Source: SMXL01 sp964527795 (GTDB taxonomy: Bacteria > Bacteroidota > Rhodothermia > Rhodothermales > UBA10348). From it: DNA of 12,422 nucleotides. The stretch lies in assembly GCA_964527795.1 (NCBI GenBank), contig CAZGOS010000080.1, forward strand, positions 1-12,422. Reading direction: 5' to 3'. Shown one piece after another: positions 1 through 5,771 of the stretch (within the stretch, counting starts at the first letter, position 1; each line of letters begins with the position of its first letter). The notes beneath the pieces are model-generated. The model did not search any database, had not been told where the DNA came from, and saw only the letters and a list, made by a program, of their open reading frames with translations. The translations under genes were made by a program, and so were the position numbers.

Positions 1-1064
1 GGGATATTCATCCTGTCCAGCGGGTGCACGTCCCGGCCTGCAATTTTTTCGATGCAGAGAATTCCTTCATGGCTGGCTTTATGCGCAAGCCAGGGAGGAC
101 CTGCCACGTCGCCGATAGCGTAAATTCCCGGCACGTTCGTGCGATTGAACTGATCGACGCTAATTGCGCCGCGATCCGTTTTCAGGCCTGCTTTCTCCAG
201 GCCCATGTCCTCAATGTTACCCGTTACTCCGACGGCTGACAGAACCTGATCGGCGTCAATGATTTCTTCGCCCTTTTTGGTCTTGATGTGAACCTTCAGC
301 GCTTTGCCTTTCGCTTCGACTTTCTCGACGGACGAGCCCGTAAAGATTTTGATGCCCATCTTTTTGAACCGGCGCGCCAATTCCCTGGACACGTCCTTGT
401 CTTCGATCGGTACGATGCGACCCAGCAGTTCAACGAGCGTGACTTCCGTACCCATGTTGTGATAAAAGTATGCGAACTCAACACCGATGGCGCCCGCGCC
501 GCAAATAACCAGGCGTTTGGGCGGGTCTTTCTGAAGCATGGCTTCGGTCGACGTAATGACTTTTTTCCCGTCGATGGGCAATGCGGGCAGTTCTCGCGGA
601 CGCGCACCTGTGGCCAATATGATGTGCCTGGCCTTGACGGTTTGAGCTTCTCCGATTGTATTGCCGTGCATATCTGTTGACGGCTCTACGTCGATTGTCC
701 CGTTCCCGGCAAGCGTGGCTTTTCCAAAGATGACTTCAATCTTGTTCTTGTTCATCAGGAAATGCACGCCTTTGTTCATCTTGTCGGCAACACCGCGACT
801 GCGATCGATGATCTTGCCAAAATCGGCGGCAACTTCACCTTTTACGGTCAATCCGTATGTGTCAAAATGGCGGGCGTTTTCCATCATTTCAGCGCTCTTC
901 AGGAGCGCCTTCGTGGGAATACAGCCGATGTTCAGACACACTCCGCCGAGTTTATTTTTCTCGACGACAGCCGTTTTGAATCCAAGCTGCGTTGCTCGAA
1001 TCGCCGTTTCGTATCCGCCGGGACCGGTTCCGACGACAATTACATCATATTCGGGAGTTGCCAT
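1..1064 (-). CDS. lpdA: Dihydrolipoyl dehydrogenase (E3), C-terminus cut by window edge
   Basis: FAD-dependent pyridine nucleotide-disulfide oxidoreductase that reoxidises the dihydrolipoyl groups of 2-oxoacid dehydrogenase complexes or the glycine cleavage system, passing electrons to NAD+ in the cytoplasm. Reading from ATG at 1064, the sequence shows the FAD-binding GTGPGG (residues 12-17), the redox-active pair in GGVCLNIGCIPTK (Cys43 and Cys48), the NAD-binding core CGAGAIGVEFAY near residue 190, the second FAD motif YAIGDVAG, and AHKASHEG, which is typical of E3 proteins. About 354 residues are present of a usual 460-475. The missing part is the dimer-interface domain with its His-Glu active-site pair, beyond base 1. 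The CLNIGCIPTK context separates it from glutathione or mercuric reductases. It follows rpiB after a 105-bp gap, so it may have its own promoter. There is no clear Shine-Dalgarno sequence. I am very sure of the family; which complex it serves cannot be told. Confidence 0.95.
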   Translation of the reverse strand, partial: MATPEYDVIVVGTGPGGYETAIRATQLGFKTAVVEKNKLGGVCLNIGCIPTKALLKSAEMMENARHFDTYGLTVKGEVAADFGKIIDRSRGVADKMNKGVHFLMNKNKIEVIFGKATLAGNGTIDVEPSTDMHGNTIGEAQTVKARHIILATGARPRELPALPIDGKKVITSTEAMLQKDPPKRLVICGAGAIGVEFAYFYHNMGTEVTLVELLGRIVPIEDKDVSRELARRFKKMGIKIFTGSSVEKVEAKGKALKVHIKTKKGEEIIDADQVLSAVGVTGNIEDMGLEKAGLKTDRGAISVDQFNRTNVPGIYAIGDVAGPPWLAHKASHEGILCIEKIAGRDVHPLDRMNI

Positions 1065-1169
1065 CTTCTATGGGCTGTTATGCACGTGAACGGAAGCATG
1101 CGAAAATACATGTCTCCATGGGTGAGTGCCATACAAAGGCGATGAAAAGGTGCTCGGAGCGCTTCTGAT

Positions 1170-1826
1170 CTACCGCCCACCGGGTTTGCGCGCAAATCGA
1201 TCTTCTACGTCCTGGATTTTTCGGACTCGCCGGTCATGACGGCCGCCCTCGTACCGGGTTTCCAGGAAAGTTCTGACGACGCGCCTGCAGACTTCAATTC
1301 CCAGCGTACGACTCCCCAGCGTGAGCACATTGGCATTGTTGTGGGCGCGAGCATTCCAGGCTGTGAACTCATTGTACGAACAGGAGGCACGGATGCCAGG
1401 AATCTTGTTGCACACGATAGAGGATCCGATTCCGGCTCCGTCGATCATGATTCCGACACCGGCGCGGCCTTCGGCTACCATCTTCCCGACGGCATAGGCG
1501 TAGTCCGGGTAGTCGCAGCTTCTCGTAGAATCGGTACCGACATCGATGACCTTCCATCCCAGTTCGGAAAGAAATGGAACAAGCACCTCTTTGTATTCGA
1601 ATCCGCCGTGATCACTCCCAATGGAAACAACGCGCGCCACGGCAGCCGGCGTTTCTCCTGCAGGCTGGCCGGAGGTTTCGCCGAACAGCACGGTGATACC
1701 GCGTTCACGCGCCGTATCACGTGCGAGCGGAGTTAGAATGGCATCTCTGGGTACGGTTACGGACGTTTCCCCGCCCGTTGCTGCGTCCAGGATGAATGCT
1801 TCGTTTATAAGCTTTTTCCCGGCCAT
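1170..1826 (-). CDS. rpiB: RpiB/LacAB-family sugar-phosphate isomerase with extra N-terminal segment
   Basis: Probable cytoplasmic aldose-ketose isomerase that interconverts ribose 5-phosphate and ribulose 5-phosphate or a related sugar phosphate. The RpiB domain spans about residues 66-210: GSDHGG (70-75), DVGTDST (95-101), DYPDYA (105-110), IDGAGIGS (128-135), RAHNNANVLTLG (160-171) and the C-terminal EGGRHDRRVRKI (193-204). RpiB enzymes are usually about 145-155 aa; this one has 218 because about 65 residues precede the domain. That extension contains VPRDAILTPLARDTARERGI, with the pattern TP-A-R-x-x-x-x-x-GI that I associate from memory with proteins such as EutT. The position of E. coli Cys66, the proton-transfer base, is Asp129 here; acidic residues occur there in some relatives (Glu in M. 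tuberculosis RpiB). The substrate is therefore uncertain. The start is ATG at 1826; the stop is TAG at 1170-1172. It lies 172 bp downstream of the LytM-domain gene, with no terminator seen between them. Confidence 0.88.
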   Translation of the reverse strand: MAGKKLINEAFILDAATGGETSVTVPRDAILTPLARDTARERGITVLFGETSGQPAGETPAAVARVVSIGSDHGGFEYKEVLVPFLSELGWKVIDVGTDSTRSCDYPDYAYAVGKMVAEGRAGVGIMIDGAGIGSSIVCNKIPGIRASCSYNEFTAWNARAHNNANVLTLGSRTLGIEVCRRVVRTFLETRYEGGRHDRRVRKIQDVEDRFARKPGGR

Positions 1827-1998
1827 AAATCGAAGCTACGACCGCGTATCAGGCGATGCAAGCAAACCGGAGCGGGGCCTTACGGATGACATCAGTCGAT
1901 TGGCAAGCGTCCAGGGCTGTGTCGTCAGCACGGGTGTGAGCAGCGGGTTCGCAGTGTCTTTCGAGAATCGACACGAAGAAGCGAGGGAAATTTCCAGT

Positions 1999-3204
1999 TC
2001 AATTCCGGATCCAGATTTCCGGATCGACCGCTTTCCCGTCTTCAAACACACCGAAGAAGATCGCACGGCCCCTGGGTTCGGCGTCGGTACCGGCGCGACC
2101 TATGATCTGGCCGGGAGTTACGGTGTCGCCCGCAGAAACATAGAAGAGAGACAGATTGCCGTAGAACGTCAGGTAGTTGCCGTGTTCGATGAGAATGAAT
2201 CGACCATACTCCGGCATTACGTCGATGGCGCTCACCTTACCTTCTGATACCGCTGTGACCTCAGCCGATGCTTCGGTTTCGATCAGGACGTGAAGGTTGT
2301 TGGTGCGTGTACCGTGCTCCGGACTGATGACTTCTCCGAATGGTTCCTTGATTGTGCCGACGGCCGGGCCACGCATACCTCCTTTACGAGCGCGAAAGGC
2401 CACGGCGTCGGCGTTGCTGAGCGCTTCGGACGCTTCCGCTTTCGACATTTTACTGTCCGCGATCAGGACGCGGATGCGCGCACTGAGCTGATCAGCCGAC
2501 GAACGTTTCTCGGCGAGTGATTGCGTAAGGTCGACACGCCGGCTGCGCACCCGGTCGACTTCGACTTCGCGGTTGCGTTTGAGCCTGGTCAATTGCTTTT
2601 GTTCGTCCTCCGTATCCTGGAGAAGAACCTTGTTGCGGACGAGCATGCGCTGAAGCTGCGTGCGGCGCTGCTTGAGCAGCTCGGCTGTAGCGCTGATATT
2701 CTCCAGACGCGACTTTCGTGTATTGCTGAACCGGTTCAGGTACTGGACCCGAACGAGCATCTCGTTGATGGAGGACGCCGAGAGAATGAGTGCAATGTCG
2801 TGCAGACGACCATACCGGTACGCATTCGTCGCGCGGCGCCGGTAGTCTTCTTTCAATCGATCGAGTTCTTCCTCCATATTCGCGATGGACCCAAATACTG
2901 AATCACGCTCAACGCTCATACTGCTCAGCCGCTTGCGATAAGTGCCGACGAGTTCCTCTCTCATGCCGATCTGACGATTGAGAGAATTGATCTTATTTAG
3001 AGAGGCCTCCTCGGTTCTCGCCGTGGCTGAAAGTTTTGCTTCCTCGGAGCGAATTTCGTTTCGGAGATCCGCGAGTCGGGATTCAGTGTCGACGCGGTCC
3101 GAAGAGGTCTGGCCCCGGCTCTGCCGAGGTCCGGCGGCCAGAATTAAACAAGCGGAAAGAAGGGGGAAAAGACGACGCCGCGCGGTTGAAATCCTGTTCA
3201 TCAT
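1999..3204 (-). CDS. EnvC-like murein hydrolase activator: coiled coil plus degenerate LytM/M23 domain
   Basis: Exported protein of 401 aa, probably a non-enzymatic activator of cell-wall amidases during cell separation. Residues 1-32 form a basic start and hydrophobic segment ending near RGQ, a Sec signal peptide. LSAC19 resembles a lipobox, but hydrophobic sequence continues past the Cys, so signal peptidase I cleavage seems likelier. Residues about 38-265 are charged heptad-like coiled coil, as in EnvC. Residues about 278-401 match the LytM/M23 fold: IKEPFGEVISPEHG, AVSEGKV, FILIEHGNYLTFYGNLS, GDTVTPGQIIGRAG, DPEIWI. The zinc ligands are gone: no HxxxD near 302-309, Asn350 where the YxH histidine should be, and IFF at 382-384 where active members have HxH. 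Loss of these residues is the hallmark of EnvC-type regulators. The start ATG overlaps the stop of the DUF4292 gene (ATGA, 3204-3201), so the two are translationally coupled. A second ATG directly follows the first. Confidence 0.88.
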   Translation of the reverse strand: MMNRISTARRRLFPLLSACLILAAGPRQSRGQTSSDRVDTESRLADLRNEIRSEEAKLSATARTEEASLNKINSLNRQIGMREELVGTYRKRLSSMSVERDSVFGSIANMEEELDRLKEDYRRRATNAYRYGRLHDIALILSASSINEMLVRVQYLNRFSNTRKSRLENISATAELLKQRRTQLQRMLVRNKVLLQDTEDEQKQLTRLKRNREVEVDRVRSRRVDLTQSLAEKRSSADQLSARIRVLIADSKMSKAEASEALSNADAVAFRARKGGMRGPAVGTIKEPFGEVISPEHGTRTNNLHVLIETEASAEVTAVSEGKVSAIDVMPEYGRFILIEHGNYLTFYGNLSLFYVSAGDTVTPGQIIGRAGTDAEPRGRAIFFGVFEDGKAVDPEIWIRN

Positions 3205-3989
3205 TCTCGTATCAAGATGCGCCGCGTGTCGCTCTTGAGGCCGAGATCGAAAGAAAGTCGCCCTGGTCCGGTTTCGAGCTTTCGAAGTACCATGCTAAGG
3301 CGAGTATCCTCGGCCGGCCGTGAAATAATCAGGCGTAGCGGCAGAACTTGCTGGTTTATGGTCCTGAAATCAGTATACCAGCGCTGTTCAAGAACCGTGC
3401 CTGCTGAATTTTTGTGTTCAACATGTACGACCCGCCAGAGAGTCGGATCAACATCGATTCGGAGGGTTGAATCGGGTGAAGTCAGGTGATATCTGAGAGC
3501 ATCAGAGGAGAGCTGCCATGGAATCGACGGGTCCGGAGTTATAAAATTCAGTGCGTCGTCGATGAGGTTTGTACCGAAAATGGCTCCCGGAAGCGCATTT
3601 GTGATGGCATCTCGCGTGCCCACGACTACTTCCTCGTGTATGCGGTCATAAACCCACCCGCTGTCCTGCGTAATGAGCACGCGCACGCCTTCGATTCCGA
3701 ACGGGAATCGGACCCGTATTAACAGTGAGTCGTCCCTTCGAAACGCGATTCTCGTTGAAAAGCGACCATTTTCGTCGGGAGAGGAGAGTGCAACGGTCGT
3801 TTCCGCATAGATTTCGTCGAAGACTTCCGGTGTAGCGGGTAGACGCGAAAGTATTTCAGAAACGCTGTGATTCGGAAAATTATCTGGGAAATCGGTTTCG
3901 AGAGAGGTGAACGGTGATGTCGATCTACAGGCGGACAACTGTAGAATCAGTGCGATGAGTGCTGTTCCACATGGGCTGAAGGACCTCAT
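3201..3989 (-). CDS. DUF4292-type outer-membrane lipoprotein
   Basis: Predicted lipoprotein of unknown function, about 262 aa from the chosen start. The frame is open upstream to 4082, but ATG at 3989 gives a compact lipoprotein signal: Arg2, a hydrophobic run ALIALILQ, then LSAC with Cys21 as the lipidated residue. Starting at 4082 would place 31 extra residues before this signal. The mature part is rich in beta-strand patterns: FDEIYAETTVALSS, FSTRIAFRRDDSLLIRVRF, VLITQDSGWVYDR, RWYTDFRTI and LPLRLIISR. I recognise this as DUF4292-like, a family I recall as LolA/LolB-like in fold and common in Bacteroidota; the assignment comes from pattern and gene order, not a search. The stop TGA overlaps the start of the EnvC-like gene, and the TPR gene lies 264 bp upstream of the chosen start on the same strand. 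It may help anchor or place partner envelope proteins; that is inference. Confidence 0.75.
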   Translation of the reverse strand: MRSFSPCGTALIALILQLSACRSTSPFTSLETDFPDNFPNHSVSEILSRLPATPEVFDEIYAETTVALSSPDENGRFSTRIAFRRDDSLLIRVRFPFGIEGVRVLITQDSGWVYDRIHEEVVVGTRDAITNALPGAIFGTNLIDDALNFITPDPSIPWQLSSDALRYHLTSPDSTLRIDVDPTLWRVVHVEHKNSAGTVLEQRWYTDFRTINQQVLPLRLIISRPAEDTRLSMVLRKLETGPGRLSFDLGLKSDTRRILIRE

Positions 3990-4079
3990 TCGACCTGCGG
4001 TTAGAATGATTGAAGTAGTAATTGCAAAAATATTACGTCGGATTCCACTGGGGCAGGCCCTCCGGATCAACTCGAAATT

Positions 4080-4087
4080 CAAAAGTA
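4080..4087 (-). promoter_or_regulatory. Possible Bacteroidota-type -7 promoter element before the DUF4292 gene
   Basis: On the minus strand the octamer TACTTTTG fits the Bacteroidota -7 consensus TAnnTTTG. A transcript starting just downstream would begin near 4072 and exclude the longest open-frame start at 4082, which agrees with ATG 3989 as the real start. The -33 TTTG box expected about 19 nt further upstream is not at that distance: the nearest TTTG is only 6 nt away, in TTTTTTGACC. The motif is short and could be chance in this AT-rich stretch. Confidence 0.2.
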
Positions 4088-4135
4088 TGTGGTCAAAAAA
4101 TTGATTTACCGGAGGATTTCACGAGTCTGGATACG

Positions 4136-4178
4136 GGAAAAATGCACCGAAACGGGCTCGTGCAGGGAAGATTTTTCC
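4136..4178. repeat. Interrupted inverted repeat (hairpin) between the TPR and DUF4292 genes
   Basis: GGAAAAAT at 4136-4143 is the perfect reverse complement of ATTTTTCC at 4171-4178. Directly inside, GCAC (4144-4147) pairs with GTGC (4160-4163). This gives a 12-bp stem with a 7-nt bulge (4164-4170) on one side and a 12-nt loop. It lies downstream of the TPR stop codon and upstream of the DUF4292 start, so it would be in the transcript of both if they are co-transcribed. There is no clean U tract of a classic terminator next to the stem. It may be a weak terminator, a processing site or an mRNA-stability element. Confidence 0.45.
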
Positions 4179-4206
4179 GCATTATGAACACCGCTATAAA
4201 CGCCCG

Positions 4207-4230
4207 TCTGGACGCCATTCTGGACGCCAT
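4207..4230. repeat. Exact tandem duplication of a 12-bp unit
   Basis: TCTGGACGCCAT occurs twice head to tail (4207-4218 and 4219-4230), followed by a further TCTG. It sits in the 170-bp gap below the TPR gene stop. On the minus strand both copies begin with ATG and open a 45-codon frame (4230 to 4093). The perfect identity suggests a recent slippage duplication. Confidence 0.85.
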
Positions 4231-4253
4231 TCTGAATCACAATGCAATGGCCG

Positions 4254-5579
4254 CTACAGAGCTTCAATTCGGCTCAGGAGGTTCTGCAAACGCTCTTGCT
4301 GTTCTTCAGTCATATCCTGCTCCTGAAGCTTTCGAATCAGCGAAACGGCTTCTTCGACGTCAGACGCAGCGACCAGAGCGTGCGCCCTGGCAATCAAGAT
4401 CGGGACGTAACCGGGGAACAACGCAAGTGCGCTTTCAGCCATCTCAAGCGCCGGCTCCACGCCTCCGCCTGCCACAAACGCTTCAATGCCGGCAGACCAA
4501 TCGTCGAGTCTTCGGGGGGCCACATTGACTAAATTACGATATAATTCAGCCGCCTCCAGATAGCGTTCGGTATCTACAAACTTTCCAGCGAGAGTCGACA
4601 TCAAATCGACATTCGTTGGCTGTTCTTCCAGAAGAGCCTGCAGGTTTTCTATAGATGCTTCGCCGAGATCCGGGTTCGGCCGGTGGCTGTTCCGGGTCCG
4701 GCCGGCATCCGGCGGCCGTATACCCTGTGACCATTCAAAACGGGCACGCACTTCGGCTGCTTCATCGCTTGATCCAAGCTTCCTTAAAACATCGATGAGT
4801 GCCTCGGTAGCCTGCTGATGGTCCGAGGCTTGTGCGAGAACATCCTTAAATATTCCGGCCGCCTCGACGAGGGCGCCGCGTCGAACGAACGAGGAGCCGA
4901 GCCGCATTCGGTGGGCCAGATCAGTTGGATCCAACTCTATGAGGGAACGAAGCGTGTTTTCGAAGTCATCTGTACGGCCCAGCCGTTCCAACAAACCTGA
5001 TTGCTCGACCAGTATGGGCAGGGAAGCCCCCAGCGTTTCCAGGGCTGCTTCAGACGCTGCAAGCGCCTCATCGAGGCGTTCCAATCGTTTCAGTAACCGA
5101 ATCAGATCGAGGTGAACGGCCGCATCGTCAGGGCTCAGTGCCAGAATTTTATGGTAGGCTGCGAGCACCGCTCGGGCATCACCCGACGCGGTATTGAGCT
5201 CGGCTGAAAGGCGCCAGAGTTCCACATTATCTGGTGTATATGTAAGTGCGCGCCGTAAATAGAACTGTGCAGACCCGTAGTCGGAAAGCGCCATCCGGGC
5301 ACGGCAGATCGATGCGAGTAAGGCCGGATCATTCGGTTTTATTTTCAGGCCTTCCTCAAAAATCGTAGTCGCCCCCTCAAAATCCTCGATATACATCCGG
5401 GTGAGCCCTCGAACCAGAAGACGCTGTACACGCATGTCTGTCGCAATGCCCTGGTGATTCTGGGCACGCGACAGCTTCGTCGGAGAAAGAACCAGAAGAA
5501 GCATCAATAAGCCTGACCGGGCGGTATGGACCGTTCGGAGGAGTCTTTTGGCGCACGAATTTCGGGCGTGATATTTCAT
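4254..5579 (-). CDS. Exported tetratricopeptide-repeat protein
   Basis: 441-aa protein built mainly of TPR helices, a scaffold for protein-protein contacts. A basic N-terminus (KRLLRTVHTARSG) and hydrophobic run LLMLLLVLS ending near SRAQ (residues 11-40) indicate a signal peptide, so it acts in the periplasm or at a membrane. TPR-like units with the typical A-x-x-x-aromatic-x-x-A-L and P-x-D endings cover about residues 57-280: FEEGLKIKPND, YLRRALTYTPDN, YHKILALSPDD, LRSLIELDPTD. A polar, proline-rich linker at about 284-306 separates a second TPR block (about 307-412). The C-terminus (EEQQERLQNLLSRIEAL) is a charged helix. The start is ATG at 5579 with no Shine-Dalgarno sequence; the stop is TAG at 4254-4256. 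It leads the minus-strand run ahead of the DUF4292 and EnvC-like genes, an order I recall from Bacteroidota genomes, so a shared envelope role is plausible. The specific function is unknown. Confidence 0.85.
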   Translation of the reverse strand: MKYHARNSCAKRLLRTVHTARSGLLMLLLVLSPTKLSRAQNHQGIATDMRVQRLLVRGLTRMYIEDFEGATTIFEEGLKIKPNDPALLASICRARMALSDYGSAQFYLRRALTYTPDNVELWRLSAELNTASGDARAVLAAYHKILALSPDDAAVHLDLIRLLKRLERLDEALAASEAALETLGASLPILVEQSGLLERLGRTDDFENTLRSLIELDPTDLAHRMRLGSSFVRRGALVEAAGIFKDVLAQASDHQQATEALIDVLRKLGSSDEAAEVRARFEWSQGIRPPDAGRTRNSHRPNPDLGEASIENLQALLEEQPTNVDLMSTLAGKFVDTERYLEAAELYRNLVNVAPRRLDDWSAGIEAFVAGGGVEPALEMAESALALFPGYVPILIARAHALVAASDVEEAVSLIRKLQEQDMTEEQQERLQNLLSRIEAL

Positions 5580-5771
5580 GATTGTCTCGAAACGACCCCT
5601 GCTGGAACAGGTTTCTGATCATTGTGCATTCCGCGCTGCAAGTTGACTATTTGCACGGGTCTTTTTACTGTTTGCTGGTTTCGCGCTGAATTGCGATTTC
5701 CCGGCTCTATTTTCCGGCGTACCCCCGAAGCCGTAACGACGACTGCTGACCACGACTGAATACGGACCTCC
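5580..5771. promoter_or_regulatory. Divergent promoter region between the TPR gene and the ligase-CBS gene
   Basis: These 192 bp separate two outward-facing genes and must hold start signals for both unless transcription comes from further away. On the plus strand the best candidate is TTGACT (5643-5648), 17 nt, then TACTGT (5666-5671), which matches the -10 consensus at only three of six positions. A Bacteroidota-type reading (TTTG, then TA...TTTG at 5666-5674) has the wrong spacing. I see no clear repeat or operator. An open frame running through the gap on the minus strand is a shadow of the ligase gene. Confidence 0.25.

Noticed and set aside
1836..2066. 76-codon minus-strand frame between the LytM gene and rpiB
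   Set aside because: It overlaps the LytM C-terminus out of frame, lacks any recognisable motif and would crowd the rpiB start; probably chance.
1621..2247. 208-codon plus-strand open frame across the rpiB start, the gap and the LytM domain end
   Set aside because: It lies opposite conserved parts of two convincing minus-strand genes and shows no motif of its own.
3201..4082. Longer 293-aa version of the DUF4292 protein starting at 4082
   Set aside because: The lipoprotein signal (hydrophobic run plus LSAC) is placed correctly only from ATG 3989; the extra 31 residues would bury it.
4022..4528. 168-codon plus-strand open frame across the TPR/DUF4292 gap
   Set aside because: It is antisense to the TPR C-terminus and the DUF4292 upstream region; low-complexity, Arg/Pro-rich product typical of a shadow frame.
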